NCBI RefSeq assembly: GCF_008632075.1
Contig: NZ_VWVM01000018.1
Location: 1 to 64,000 of the forward strand
Source of the DNA: Candidatus Pantoea gossypiicola
GTDB lineage: Bacteria > Pseudomonadota > Gammaproteobacteria > Enterobacterales > Enterobacteriaceae
DNA: 64,000 nt
Direction: 5' to 3'
Of this stretch, positions 43,835-53,265 are shown one piece after another. Every line of letters starts with the position of its first letter. Position 1 is the first letter of the stretch. The notes under the pieces are model-generated. The model searched no databases. It was given only the letters and a program-made list of their open reading frames with translations, and was not told the origin of the DNA. A program made the translations under genes and the position numbers.

Positions 43835-45355
43835 ATGCTGCTGGAAATGAAAAACATCACCAAGCGTTTCGGTGCTGTGAAGGCGCTGAATGATGTCAGC
43901 CTGCAACTGGAGGCGGGCGAAGTGATGTCGCTGTGTGGAGAGAATGGATCGGGTAAATCAACGCTGATGAAAATCCTGTGCGGACTCTATCCGCACGGCG
44001 ATTTTGACGGGCAGATTCACTTCTCTGGCGACGAGATTCAGGCGCAGACCATTCGCGACACCGAGCGTAAAGGCATTGTGATTATTCATCAGGAGCTGGC
44101 GCTGGTGCGGCAACTCACGGTGATGGAGAACATCTTCCTCGGTGCCGAACTGAGCCGTTTCGGCATGGTGGATGACGAAACCATGACCCTGCGCTGCCAG
44201 CAGCTGCTGGCGCGGGTCGGGCTGAACGTCTCTCCCGCGACCCGGGTCGGTGAGTTAGGCCTGGGCCAGCAGCAGCTGGTGGAGATCGCCCGTGCCCTCA
44301 ACAAACAGGTCCGGCTACTGATTCTGGATGAGCCGACCTCATCGCTGACGGAGCAGGAGACGGATGTGCTGCTGGGCATCATCCGTAATCTGCGCGAACA
44401 CGGCATTGCCTGCATCTACATCTCACACAAGCTGAATGAGGTGAAGGCGATCTCCGACACTATCTGCGTGATCCGTGACGGCCAGCATATCGCCACCCGT
44501 CCGGCGGCGGGGCTGAGCGAAGATGACATTATCACCATGATGGTCGGACGTGAGCTGACCGCGCTCTATCCCCACGCGCCGCATCAGATTGGCGATGTGA
44601 TACTGAAAGTCGATAACCTCACCGCCTGGCATCCGGTTAACCGCCACATCCGCCGGGTTAACAATGTCTCATTCACGCTCAGACGCGGTGAAATTCTGGG
44701 TATCGCCGGGCTGGTAGGGGCGGGCAGGACCGAAACCGTGCAGTGTCTGTTTGGCGTCTGGCCGGGACGCTGGCAGGGTGATATCTGGATCAATGGCCAG
44801 CAGGTCAGTATCACCGACTGCCGCGCTGCGATTGCGCACGGCATCGCGATGGTGCCAGAAGATCGTAAAAAGGATGGCATCGTGCCGCTGATGGCGGTGG
44901 GCAAAAATATCACCCTGGCGGCGCTGGACCAGTTCAGCCACCGTCTCTCCACTCTGGATGAAGCGCAGGAGCAGCAGGCGATCAACGACGCGATCAGCCG
45001 GCTGCGGGTGAAAACCTCCTCATCGGAACTGCCGATTGGCCGCCTGAGCGGCGGCAACCAGCAGAAAGCGATTCTGGCGAAGTGCCTGCTGCTTAATCCA
45101 AAAATCCTGATCCTGGATGAACCGACGCGCGGCATCGATGTGGGCGCACGTCAGGAGATCTACCTGCTGATCAATGCGCTGGTGCAGCAGGGTATCGCGG
45201 TGATTGTGATTTCATCTGAGCTGCCGGAGGTGCTGGGCCTGAGCGATCGGGTGCTGGTGATGCATGAAGGGCAGATCAAAGCCGATCTGATTAACGATAA
45301 CCTGACTCAGGAGCAGGTGATGGAAGCTGCCCTGCGGAGTGAACATTATGCTTAA
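43835..45355 (+). CDS. xylG: D-xylose ABC transporter ATP-binding protein (two-domain)
   Basis: A 506-residue tandem ATPase (E. coli 513). The first half has Walker A GENGSGKST (35-43), LGLGQQQLVEIA and LLILDEPTSSL. The second half has the degenerate GLVGAGRTE, then LSGGNQQKA and ILDEPTRGIDVG. The layout parallels RbsA encoded earlier in the window. It lies 28 bp after xylF and overlaps xylH by 8 bp. Confidence 0.96.
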   Translation: MLLEMKNITKRFGAVKALNDVSLQLEAGEVMSLCGENGSGKSTLMKILCGLYPHGDFDGQIHFSGDEIQAQTIRDTERKGIVIIHQELALVRQLTVMENIFLGAELSRFGMVDDETMTLRCQQLLARVGLNVSPATRVGELGLGQQQLVEIARALNKQVRLLILDEPTSSLTEQETDVLLGIIRNLREHGIACIYISHKLNEVKAISDTICVIRDGQHIATRPAAGLSEDDIITMMVGRELTALYPHAPHQIGDVILKVDNLTAWHPVNRHIRRVNNVSFTLRRGEILGIAGLVGAGRTETVQCLFGVWPGRWQGDIWINGQQVSITDCRAAIAHGIAMVPEDRKKDGIVPLMAVGKNITLAALDQFSHRLSTLDEAQEQQAINDAISRLRVKTSSSELPIGRLSGGNQQKAILAKCLLLNPKILILDEPTRGIDVGARQEIYLLINALVQQGIAVIVISSELPEVLGLSDRVLVMHEGQIKADLINDNLTQEQVMEAALRSEHYA

Positions 45356-46532
45356 AAGTGAAAGTACCCAAAGCCGCTTCACTGGCACGCCGGGCAAACC
45401 CTCACCGGGCAGGTTCACGCTGCCCAATCTGCAGGTGCTGGTGATGCTGGGCGCGATTGTACTGATTGCGCTGTTCTTTACCTGGACCACCGACGGCGCG
45501 TGGCTCAGTGCGCGTAATGTTTCCAACCTGCTGCGTCAGACCGCCATCACCGGTATCCTGGCTGTGGGCATGGTGTTTGTGATTATCTCGGCGGAGATCG
45601 ACCTGTCAGTCGGCTCCATGATGGGGTTACTGGGGGGCGCGGCGGCGATATTCGACGTCTGGCTCGGCTGGCCGTTGCCTCTGACCATCGTGGTGACGCT
45701 GGTGATGGGGCTGTTGCTCGGTACCTGGAATGGCTGGTGGGTGGCCTACCGTAAAGTGCCGTCGTTTATCGTTACGCTGGCGGGAATGCTGGCGTTCCGC
45801 GGCATTCTGGTCGGAATTACTGACGGCACTACGGTTGCGCCCATCACGCCGGGCATGTCGCAGATTGGACAGAGTTATCTGCCGGGCGGCGTCGGTTTCG
45901 GCTTTGGTGTTGCCGGGCTGGCGCTGTTTATGCTGTGGCAGTGGCGTCTGCGTCTGCGTCGTCAGCAGCTTGGACTGCCGCAGGGTGCAGCCAGCGGCAC
46001 CATAGGGCGTCAGGCGATCACCGCCATCTTAGTGCTTGGTGCCATCTGGTTACTCAACGACTATCGTGGCGTGCCGACGCCAGTATTACTGCTGGCTGTG
46101 CTGCTGCTGGCGGGCATGTTTATGGCCACCCGCACTGCATTTGGCCGTCGTATCTATGCCATCGGCGGCAACATTGATGCTGCCCGGCTGTCTGGCATTA
46201 ACGTGGCGCGCACCAAACTGGCGGTGTTCGCCATCAACGGCGTGATGGTGGCGATTGCCGGGCTGATCCTGAGTTCAAGGCTGGGCGCAGGCTCGCCGTC
46301 GGCGGGTAACATCGCAGAACTCGACGCGATTGCCGCCTGCGTGATCGGCGGCACCAGCCTGGCGGGCGGTGTGGGGTCAGTGGCGGGTGCGGTAATGGGG
46401 GCCTTTATCATGGCCTCGCTGGATAACGGCATGAGCATGATGGATGTGCCGACCTTCTGGCAGTACATCGTTAAAGGCGCGATTCTGCTGCTGGCGGTGT
46501 GGATGGATACCGCAACGCGGCGTCGGGTGTAA
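45348..46532 (+). CDS. xylH: D-xylose ABC transporter permease
   Basis: A 394-residue permease (E. coli 393) with about ten helices. Family blocks are FFTWTTDGAWLSARNVSNLL, VFVIISAEIDLSVGSMMG, IGGNIDAARLSGINV and AIAACVIGGTSLAGGVG. I take ATG 45348 (MLKSEST), 8 nt after GGAG and overlapping the xylG end; a GTG at 45339 would add three residues. It forms the xylose channel with XylG. Confidence 0.95.
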   Translation: MLKSESTQSRFTGTPGKPSPGRFTLPNLQVLVMLGAIVLIALFFTWTTDGAWLSARNVSNLLRQTAITGILAVGMVFVIISAEIDLSVGSMMGLLGGAAAIFDVWLGWPLPLTIVVTLVMGLLLGTWNGWWVAYRKVPSFIVTLAGMLAFRGILVGITDGTTVAPITPGMSQIGQSYLPGGVGFGFGVAGLALFMLWQWRLRLRRQQLGLPQGAASGTIGRQAITAILVLGAIWLLNDYRGVPTPVLLLAVLLLAGMFMATRTAFGRRIYAIGGNIDAARLSGINVARTKLAVFAINGVMVAIAGLILSSRLGAGSPSAGNIAELDAIAACVIGGTSLAGGVGSVAGAVMGAFIMASLDNGMSMMDVPTFWQYIVKGAILLLAVWMDTATRRRV

Positions 46533-46625
46533 TCGCGCGGGCGATCACATTGTGGCGTAAACAATTTTTTTGCCCCTTTCAGCCGTGTTATGCAATGCGC
46601 TGAGGATTTAAGGGAACGCGCCACC

Positions 46626-47804
46626 ATGCATGATAAACGCTATCGTATTACGCTGCTGTTTAACGCCAATAAAGTGTATGACCGCCAGGTTGTTGAGGGC
46701 GTCGGAGAGTATCTGCAGGCGTCGCAGACTGACTGGGATATCTTCATCGAGGAAGATTTCCGCTGTCGCATCGACAATATCCGTGAGTGGCTGGGCGATG
46801 GCGTGATCGCTGATTACGACGATCGTTCAATCGAAAGCCTGCTGTCGAATGTCTCTGTGCCGATTGTCGGCGTTGGCGGTTCTTACCATCGGCAGCAGGA
46901 TTATCCTCCAGTTCATTACATCGCCACGGATAACGCCGCACTGGTGGAGAAAGCCTTTCTGCATCTGAAAGAGAAGGGCATTAACCGCTTTGCCTTTTAT
47001 GGTTTACCGGCCTCCAGCGGCAAACGCTGGGCGCAGGAGCGGGAACAGGCGTTTCGCCAGCTGGTGGGACGCGAGCGCTATCAGGGCGTGGTTTATCAGG
47101 GCATGGAAACCGCGCCAGAAAACTGGCAGCACGCTCAGAACCGGCTTGCCGACTGGCTGCAGACGCTGCCGCCGCAGACCGGCATTATTGCCGTCACCGA
47201 CTCACGGGCGCGACATCTGCTGCAGGCGTGCGAACATCTGAAAATACCGGTGCCGGAGAAACTTACGGTGATCGGGATTGATAATGAGGAGCTGACCCGC
47301 TACCTGTCACGCGTGGCGCTCTCGTCCGTAGCACAGGGCTCGCGACAGATGGGCTATCAGGCGGCCAAACTGCTGCACCGGCTGCTGGATAAGCAGCCTC
47401 TGCCGCTTCAGCGCATTCTGGTGCCGCCGGTGAAAGTGATCGCCCGACGCTCTACCGATTTCCGTTCACTGCGCGATCCAGCGGTGATTCAGGCGATGCA
47501 CTACATCCGCTTTAACGCCTGTAAGGGAATTAAAGTGGAGCAGGTGCTGGATGCGGTAGGACTGTCACGATCTAACCTGGAAAAACGCTTCCGGGATGAG
47601 ACCGGCGACACTATCCATGCGATGATCCACCGCGAAAAGCTGGAAAAGGCCCGCGAACTGCTGGCTTCCTCGTCGCTCAACATCAACGAGATCTCACAGA
47701 TGTGCGGCTACCCTTCGCTGCAATACTTCTACTCAGTTTTCCGCAAAAGCTACGACACCACGCCGAAAGAGTATCGGCAGCATTTTGGGGAAAACCTGCT
47801 TTAA
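46626..47804 (+). CDS. xylR: Xylose operon activator XylR (AraC family)
   Basis: A 392-residue regulator, the E. coli length. The N-terminal two-thirds is a periplasmic-binding-like xylose sensor (ITLLFNANKVYDRQVVEGVGEY, VGVGGSYH, IGIDNEELTRYLSR). The C-terminal AraC domain has KGIKVEQVLDAVGLSRSNLEKRF and NINEISQMCGYPSLQYFYSVFRK, the two helix-turn-helix units. It starts at ATG 46626 (MHDKRYRITL), 93 bp after xylH. It should bind the two operator regions between xylA and xylF. Confidence 0.96.
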   Translation: MHDKRYRITLLFNANKVYDRQVVEGVGEYLQASQTDWDIFIEEDFRCRIDNIREWLGDGVIADYDDRSIESLLSNVSVPIVGVGGSYHRQQDYPPVHYIATDNAALVEKAFLHLKEKGINRFAFYGLPASSGKRWAQEREQAFRQLVGRERYQGVVYQGMETAPENWQHAQNRLADWLQTLPPQTGIIAVTDSRARHLLQACEHLKIPVPEKLTVIGIDNEELTRYLSRVALSSVAQGSRQMGYQAAKLLHRLLDKQPLPLQRILVPPVKVIARRSTDFRSLRDPAVIQAMHYIRFNACKGIKVEQVLDAVGLSRSNLEKRFRDETGDTIHAMIHREKLEKARELLASSSLNINEISQMCGYPSLQYFYSVFRKSYDTTPKEYRQHFGENLL

Positions 47805-47847
47805 CGACAGACCGGAGTAAAGAACGCCCGGGTTTTCATGTAATGGA

Positions 47848-47873
47848 CAGGATGAAAATTATATTTCATCCTG
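47848..47873 (+). terminator. Hairpin downstream of xylR
   Basis: CAGGATGAAA and TTTCATCCTG form a perfect 10-bp stem with an ATTATA loop, 43 bp after the xylR stop. No strong U-run follows, so it may be a weak terminator or mRNA 3' protector. Confidence 0.5.
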
Positions 47874-48265
47874 ATGCCTCGCTATCAGCCCAGGGGCCAT
47901 CTTCGCAGGCTTAATCTGCCAGCCGGAACAGCCCAGCCTCATTGGATTAAGGGCTTAAAAATCAGCCGTTAAGGCTGAGGGCAGGCGGGATATTTTATCA
48001 GTCCCAGACGGACCGCTTCAGCCGATATTTCTTCTGTCATCAGGCGTTTACCCTTGATGGGAAAACCTCACTGCCCGGATTTTACTGTTATCTTATTGAT
48101 TAATATGATCTTTATTCAGGATTGTCACTCAGCAAGTTTATAATTTTTTCCAACCTGCCTCACACTTTCGAAAGAATTAATCCAAATTTTCCCATTTAGA
48201 AAATATATTTCACGGGTGTCTGCTCGCTGAAATTCTGAACCTCTGACCTGTCACGTCTCCTGTTA
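47874..48265. other. Non-coding gap between xylR and the sugar-porter gene
   Basis: About 390 bp without a credible gene. The right half (48090-48230) is AT-rich and probably contains the sugar-porter promoter, but I could not assign a -35/-10 pair with confidence. Confidence 0.5.
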
Positions 48266-48284
48266 CTGAACCGATGCGGTTCAG
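48266..48284 (+). promoter_or_regulatory. Palindrome upstream of the sugar-porter gene (candidate operator)
   Basis: CTGAACC-GATGC-GGTTCAG is a perfect 7-bp inverted repeat 26 bp before the ATG, next to the Shine-Dalgarno AAAGGAGCC. It could be an operator for the ROK repressor encoded just downstream, or an mRNA hairpin in the leader. Confidence 0.45.
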
Positions 48285-48310
48285 GCAGTAGAGAAAAGGA
48301 GCCTGTAAAA

Positions 48311-49762
48311 ATGGAAACCCGGCATAAACGTTACAACATGAAATATGTCATGCTCTGTTGCACCGTCGCCGCTTTTGGTGGCCTGCTGATGGGCTATGAC
48401 TCGTCGATTATCTCTGGCGCTATTGAGCCGCTTAGTGACTATTTCCAGCTGACCCCGGCAGAAACCGGCTGGGCAGTGTCTAACATCCTGCTGGGCAGTC
48501 TGGTGGGCTGCTTTATTGCGCCAAAGCTGAGCGATAAATTTGGCCGCAAAAAATCGCTCGCTATCACGGCGCTACTGTTTACTGCCTCGGTGGTGGGGAC
48601 TGCCATCGCCCATAACTTCTTCACCTTTGTCGCCTTTCGTATTCTTGGTGGATTAGCAATCGGGCTGGCCTCGGTGATCTCGCCAATCTATCTGGCGGAG
48701 CTTTCACCGTCGAAGTATCGCGGTCGCACCAGCGCGCTCTATGCGGTGTGCTGCGTCGGTGGGCAATCGGTGGTTCTGCTCACCAACTACTTCATTAATA
48801 AATCGATGCTGCCAGAGGTGATGGTCGATACAGGCTGGCGCTATATCCTGGCAACCGCGCTGGTGCCCTGTGCGCTGTTTATCTTTTTCATTGCTTTTAT
48901 ACCGGAATCACCGCGCTGGAACGTTCTGAAAGGCAAAGACAAAGAGGCGCTGGATACGCTGAGCAAAATCTCTGACCCGGTCCATGCCCGCACCGTTTTC
49001 AATGAAATTAAACACTCTTTCTCTGATGAGGCAGCGACCCGCCATAAATCCCGACTCCGCCTGAACAAAACCACGGTGCCGTTGCTCATCATTGGTATTG
49101 GCCTGGCTGTCGGCAACCAGATTAGCGGCATCAATGTGATTCAGTATTTCGGACCAACGTTGCTGAAAAATGTGTCCGGCAGCACGGATTCGGCGCTGCT
49201 CCAGACTTTCTGGCTGTCTGTATGTCAGTTTGTGGGCGTGCTGATGGGTATGGCGCTGATTGATAAAGTCGGACGTCGTAGGCTGTTACTGCTGGGGGCG
49301 ATTACCTCTGCCGTTTTCCTTGCCTACACCTTTATCGCTTTCTATTACCGTTTGCCCGGCTTGCTGGCGGTGGTGGGACTGTTTGCCTATATGGTTTTCT
49401 TTGGCATGACCTGGGGACAGATTGTCTGGACCGTACTGGGCGAGCTGTTTCCGACAGAAATCCGCTCAATCTGTGTCGGCATCTCCATTTGCGCCATGTC
49501 GATGGCCAATTTTGTCATCAGCACTACATTCCCGATTCTGAACAGTAATGCTTTTCTGCTTGATATTTTCCACGGTGGCTTCCCGCTGTTACTGTTTGCG
49601 CTTTTTTCACTGGCTATGTACTTTTTCACTTTCCGCTATCTGCCGGAAACGGCTGGAATGCCGCTGGAGAAAATTCACGCGCGTGTGCTGGAGAAGTTTA
49701 ATGTTGACCCGCGTGAGGCGGGCGAACGGACAGATGCACCGGTCAGTGAGACGCGATCATAA
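48311..49762 (+). CDS. Sugar-porter family MFS transporter (sugar:H+ symporter)
   Basis: A 483-residue, 12-helix transporter of the sugar porter family (XylE/GalP/IolT relatives). Signature motifs are GGLLMGYDSSIISGAI in TM1, KLSDKFGRKKS in loop 2-3, PESPR after TM6, GNQISGINVIQYF in TM7, DKVGRRRL in loop 8-9 and PETAGMPLE after TM12. These support proton-coupled monosaccharide or polyol uptake. Its place beside xylFGHR suggests a pentose, perhaps xylose as in E. coli XylE, but the motifs do not separate xylose from arabinose, galactose or inositol. It is convergent with a ROK repressor. Confidence 0.85.
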   Translation: METRHKRYNMKYVMLCCTVAAFGGLLMGYDSSIISGAIEPLSDYFQLTPAETGWAVSNILLGSLVGCFIAPKLSDKFGRKKSLAITALLFTASVVGTAIAHNFFTFVAFRILGGLAIGLASVISPIYLAELSPSKYRGRTSALYAVCCVGGQSVVLLTNYFINKSMLPEVMVDTGWRYILATALVPCALFIFFIAFIPESPRWNVLKGKDKEALDTLSKISDPVHARTVFNEIKHSFSDEAATRHKSRLRLNKTTVPLLIIGIGLAVGNQISGINVIQYFGPTLLKNVSGSTDSALLQTFWLSVCQFVGVLMGMALIDKVGRRRLLLLGAITSAVFLAYTFIAFYYRLPGLLAVVGLFAYMVFFGMTWGQIVWTVLGELFPTEIRSICVGISICAMSMANFVISTTFPILNSNAFLLDIFHGGFPLLLFALFSLAMYFFTFRYLPETAGMPLEKIHARVLEKFNVDPREAGERTDAPVSETRS

Positions 49763-49789
49763 AGAAGAGGGCAGTCTGTGGGGGTACGC

Positions 49790-50923
49790 TCACCCCACCC
49801 GCTGCTCACTCTGTTCCAGCACCGCCAGCGCCAGCCCGTTCGCCGGGTCAATCCGGGTTTCCGGGAAGTGCAGCTGAGTGTGCGCGGCGGTAAAGGCCAG
49901 CGCGTTGCCGTGCGCAGTATCGCGCACCGCCTTGCAGAAGCGCTCGCTGACGTTCCACGGACAATCAATGATGATGGTGGCGGGGTTCAGCAGCAGCATG
50001 ATCTGACTCAGCGCCGCACCGAGATAGCCACCCGCCTGGGCCATCACCGTATCCACCACGCGTGGCGCGCTGTCGCGGTTCTGCCAGCTCAGGCCTGGCT
50101 GATGCTGCGCCAGCAGCTGATTCACCGCGGGCTTGCTGACCAGTGCCTCCAGACAGCCGCGCCGGCCACAGCTGCAGCGCGGCCCGCCGGGCTGAACAAT
50201 CAGATGTCCTGCTTCGCCCGCCGTCCAGCTGTGTCCGGTAAATACCTGACCCTGTTGTACCAGTGCGCCGCCAATCCCCTCGGAAATACGCAGATAAAAA
50301 TGACCGCTCTCCGGCGATAATCCACTTTGCCCGACAGCCAGTAGCGCAGCGGCTTTAACATTATTCATAATGCTGATGGGCAGACGGACGTGCTTGCGCA
50401 GCGTGGTCAGCAGGTCAACATCCTGCCATTCCAGCGGCAATGAAATGTGCATCCAGCCGCGCCGGGGATCGACGATGCCGGGGAAGCCAAGGCCAATACC
50501 GAGCAGGTCGGGATAACGTTCTGTCAGTTCCCGGCACAGCATAGCCAGTTCAGCCAGCAGGCGGGTCGGGTGACGGGTATCGGTGCGCAGCGTCGCTTCT
50601 GCCAGCACCTGTGAAAAATAGTCGCAGACCCGCCAGTGGATCACGTTGCGTTCCACCATGACGCCTGCGCTCTTAAGCTTTTCCGGCCGCAGGGTGATCC
50701 CGATCTTAGGCCGTCCGGCTGCTGCGACGCTGACCGGCCCCAGTTCCTCTATCAGACCCTGCTCCAGCAGGTCATCAATGATTAACGAGACCGTGTTTTT
50801 GCTGAGGGTCAGCGCCTCCGCCAGATCCTGACGGGACGTCACGCGGAGCTTACGCAGCTGAGCCATAACCCGTTTCTGATTATTCAGTCGCAGTAGTGCG
50901 GGGCCTTTGCCGTTCGTTTTCAT
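49790..50923 (-). CDS. ROK-family transcriptional repressor
   Basis: A 377-residue regulator of the NagC/Mlc/XylR (Gram-positive) type. The N-terminal winged helix has LNNQKRVMAQLRKLRVTSRQ and LAEALTLSKNTVSLIIDDLL. The ROK fold follows with GLGFPGIVD and the zinc motif GHLIVQPGGPRCSCGRRGCLE (shown by its Cys residues CSCGRRGC). The sugar-kinase catalytic aspartate normally found in G-N-D-A/C is absent (MNNVKAAALL), so it is a regulator rather than a kinase. I use ATG 50923; an upstream ATG at 50983 lacks a ribosome-binding site. Convergent with the sugar porter, 27 bp apart. Confidence 0.82.
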   Translation of the reverse strand: MKTNGKGPALLRLNNQKRVMAQLRKLRVTSRQDLAEALTLSKNTVSLIIDDLLEQGLIEELGPVSVAAAGRPKIGITLRPEKLKSAGVMVERNVIHWRVCDYFSQVLAEATLRTDTRHPTRLLAELAMLCRELTERYPDLLGIGLGFPGIVDPRRGWMHISLPLEWQDVDLLTTLRKHVRLPISIMNNVKAAALLAVGQSGLSPESGHFYLRISEGIGGALVQQGQVFTGHSWTAGEAGHLIVQPGGPRCSCGRRGCLEALVSKPAVNQLLAQHQPGLSWQNRDSAPRVVDTVMAQAGGYLGAALSQIMLLLNPATIIIDCPWNVSERFCKAVRDTAHGNALAFTAAHTQLHFPETRIDPANGLALAVLEQSEQRVG

Positions 50924-51122
50924 CACGGATTCACCCAACAGAGGAGTAAGAATTGAGTGTATCAGCCCCGGCGCATTCTTCATGCCACACTTTTGCGGGC
51001 TGTTTCACACAACCCGATAGGTGGTGGCTGAGATCGTGATGGCGATCAGATTGCCGGATTAAGCCTGGCTTTTCTGCTGTACCGGCGGCCTCATTAGCAC
51101 AATGACCCGGCGTAGCCTCTGT

Positions 51123-51866
51123 TTAATACTCGTCGCCGCGTACCCGACTGCGATAACTTTCCCAGTCGAAACGTACCCACAAGCTGTTGCCCAGACGCAT
51201 ACGGTCCATGACGCGCTCGCCCAGCAGCGCATTCATGCCCGCATGGTCGAGGTTGGATAACATGCCGGTCGGGCGTTTCGATGAAGAACGGCGATCGACA
51301 ATCTGGTTGATAATCACTTTTTCGTAGCGCGATTCGCTCTGCATACCGATCTCATCAATCACCAGCAGATCGACACTGCTGAGATCCTGAATCAGTCGCT
51401 CTTCGGTAATGCCGCTGCTGCCGCTGAAGGTGCCCTTCATGCTCGACATCAGATCGGCCACTGTCACGATCAGCACGCTTTTACCGCGCAGGATCAGGTC
51501 ATTACCAATCGCGGCGGCCAGATGGTTTTTACCGGTGCCAGGACGCCCGGAAAAGACAAAGCTGGCGATGCTGCCATCAAACTCAGCGGCGTACTGACGT
51601 GCCAGCTCCAGCGCTTTGCGCTGTCCCTCGTTCTCTACCCGGTAATTATCAAACGAGCAGTTCATGTGCAGCTCGCGAATGCCGGAACGGCCCATCACGC
51701 GCTGCATTTTCATTGCGCGGTTCTCACGCACAATCGCCTCTGATCGCAGGCGGCCCTGCTCCTGATTCCACGCCAGCAGCTCTTTGCCATTGGCAAATTT
51801 AGGACGGGTGCCCGCAGGCATCATTCTTTTCAGACGGTTAAAGAGATCATCTGGCGTTTTCATCAT
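51123..51866 (-). CDS. dnaC: Replicative helicase loader DnaC
   Basis: A 247-residue AAA+ protein (E. coli 245) that loads DnaB helicase at oriC and during restart. Walker A is FSGRPGTGKNHLAAAIG (about residue 103), Walker B DLLVIDEIG, and sensor/arginine-finger region GERVMDRMR. The N-terminal DnaB-binding part includes FNRLKRMMPA. ATGA overlap with dnaT. Confidence 0.96.
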   Translation of the reverse strand: MMKTPDDLFNRLKRMMPAGTRPKFANGKELLAWNQEQGRLRSEAIVRENRAMKMQRVMGRSGIRELHMNCSFDNYRVENEGQRKALELARQYAAEFDGSIASFVFSGRPGTGKNHLAAAIGNDLILRGKSVLIVTVADLMSSMKGTFSGSSGITEERLIQDLSSVDLLVIDEIGMQSESRYEKVIINQIVDRRSSSKRPTGMLSNLDHAGMNALLGERVMDRMRLGNSLWVRFDWESYRSRVRGDEY

Positions 51867-52399
51867 TCACCTCGGAAACCATCGGGAATGGTACGGTCAG
51901 GATCAGGCAACTGCGTGATATCACGCTTCGGTTGCCCGCCGTTTGCGGCGCGGTTCATCTGAATGCTGCGCGCCAGCTTCTGTTGCCACTGCACATGATG
52001 GAACATCCGGCCTTCCGCCTGCCAGTAGGCCACAAAGGCCGCCAGCTCGCCAGGCGTCACCGGTTCACTCAGCGCCACGCCCCAGATGGCGGCCTGACGT
52101 GTAAAGTCGGCATCCGGCTGCCAGCCAGAATACATGACAAATTTACCTGCCGGCGTGTGAATAGCAGCAGGCGCATCGTCATAGAGGCTGTCATCCAGTG
52201 CGACATCATTCGGCTGCCGCGCGGCGGCTTCCAGCGCCAGCAGTTCAGCCAGACGCGCCGGCGTGATGGCATACATCACCGGCGCATAATTATCTAATAC
52301 CGCCAGCGTGCCCTTTTCCGCCTGCTGCAGGGCAGTCAGCGGATCCTGTCGGAAGGCATCCAGGCCAATGAGCGTTGAAGTTAAGATTTTAGCTGACAT
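51863..52399 (-). CDS. dnaT: Primosomal protein DnaT
   Basis: A 178-residue primosome protein (E. coli 179) that acts with PriA/PriB to restart stalled forks. Recognisable blocks are MSAKILTSTLIGLDAFRQDPL at the start (first twenty residues), DNYAPVMYAITP, FVMYSGWQPD and FVAYWQAEGRMFHHVQWQQKLARS near the C-terminal ssDNA-binding part. It precedes dnaC with a 4-bp overlap, as in E. coli, though E. coli has the pair elsewhere on the map. Confidence 0.95.
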   Translation of the reverse strand: MSAKILTSTLIGLDAFRQDPLTALQQAEKGTLAVLDNYAPVMYAITPARLAELLALEAAARQPNDVALDDSLYDDAPAAIHTPAGKFVMYSGWQPDADFTRQAAIWGVALSEPVTPGELAAFVAYWQAEGRMFHHVQWQQKLARSIQMNRAANGGQPKRDITQLPDPDRTIPDGFRGE

Positions 52400-52510
52400 G
52401 AAAAGACCTGAGGTTAACGAACACCTTGCGCCGGGAACCTGTCGCCGACGCAGAAGTGTTTATTGTACCTGTTTTGAAGGTGCGGATCGCTTAAAAAGCC
52501 AGAATGCGAA

Positions 52511-53191
52511 TCAGTGCGACGTGACCGGAGAGGCGTTGTGGCGGGCCGATGCCGATTCGGTGGCGCGCACGCTGACAGCGGCAGCGGCCGGGCGCGTCTG
52601 CCATAAATAGCGAACCGAGGCGAGCCAGCAGAGGCTATATCCCAGAAGCTCGGTGCCCTCTTCGGCCATGTTTTTTACCACGCGGTTGTAATCCCCCAGC
52701 ATCAGATGCTGCCACAGCGCATGCACACCAAACAGTCGGGAGAAGACCAGCACCACTAAAAAGCCGGAGGCCATCACCGGCCAGCTGCGGTGCAGCAGCA
52801 GGTTAGCCAGCGCATGCAGGGTTTTCTTTGGCGTTCGCAGCGCAACGGCCAGCGAACCCGCCGTGACCGCCAGGGCAAACCAGACCCAGCTGCCGTGCTG
52901 GATGGTATCAAACACAAAATCGAGTTCGCGGATCAGCATGCAGCTGTAAAAGCCCGCCACTAAGGTTAGTGCTCCACGCTGGGCGGGACGGCGTTGAGCC
53001 GCAATGAAAAACAGCGCGGCGATCATCGCCAGCATGCATTCCTGGGTGGTTTCGGTAAAAGAGGTTTCGTGAAGTGCATCGTTCATCCATGCCACATCAA
53101 TGTAGACGGGGACGATAGTCAGGGCAAGAAACAGAGCTGCCAGTAGAAAAACCGCTATTTCACGGCCAATAATTGTCAAATCGTTGCGCAT
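52511..53191 (-). CDS. Unrecognised inner-membrane protein, about six helices
   Basis: A 226-residue hydrophobic protein I do not recognise. Predicted membrane segments lie at about residues 10-32, 52-68, 74-90, 100-118, 134-155 and 178-195. Polar landmarks are TSFTETTQE between helices 1 and 2, IRELDFVFD after helix 3, and KNMAEEGTELLGY before the last helix; EEGTE and RELD acidic residues within or at helix ends could be functional. The C-terminal tail (about 205-226) is Ala/Ser-rich and looks disordered. ATG 53191 has a weak Shine-Dalgarno. Codon use resembles its neighbours. No function is assigned. Confidence 0.75.
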   Translation of the reverse strand: MRNDLTIIGREIAVFLLAALFLALTIVPVYIDVAWMNDALHETSFTETTQECMLAMIAALFFIAAQRRPAQRGALTLVAGFYSCMLIRELDFVFDTIQHGSWVWFALAVTAGSLAVALRTPKKTLHALANLLLHRSWPVMASGFLVVLVFSRLFGVHALWQHLMLGDYNRVVKNMAEEGTELLGYSLCWLASVRYLWQTRPAAAAVSVRATESASARHNASPVTSH

Positions 53192-53265
53192 TTTGTTACC
53201 AGTATAATGATTAGCGGACTCATTATATTTTAAACGCCCGATTCCCTTTCTCTTTTCATGCCCCG

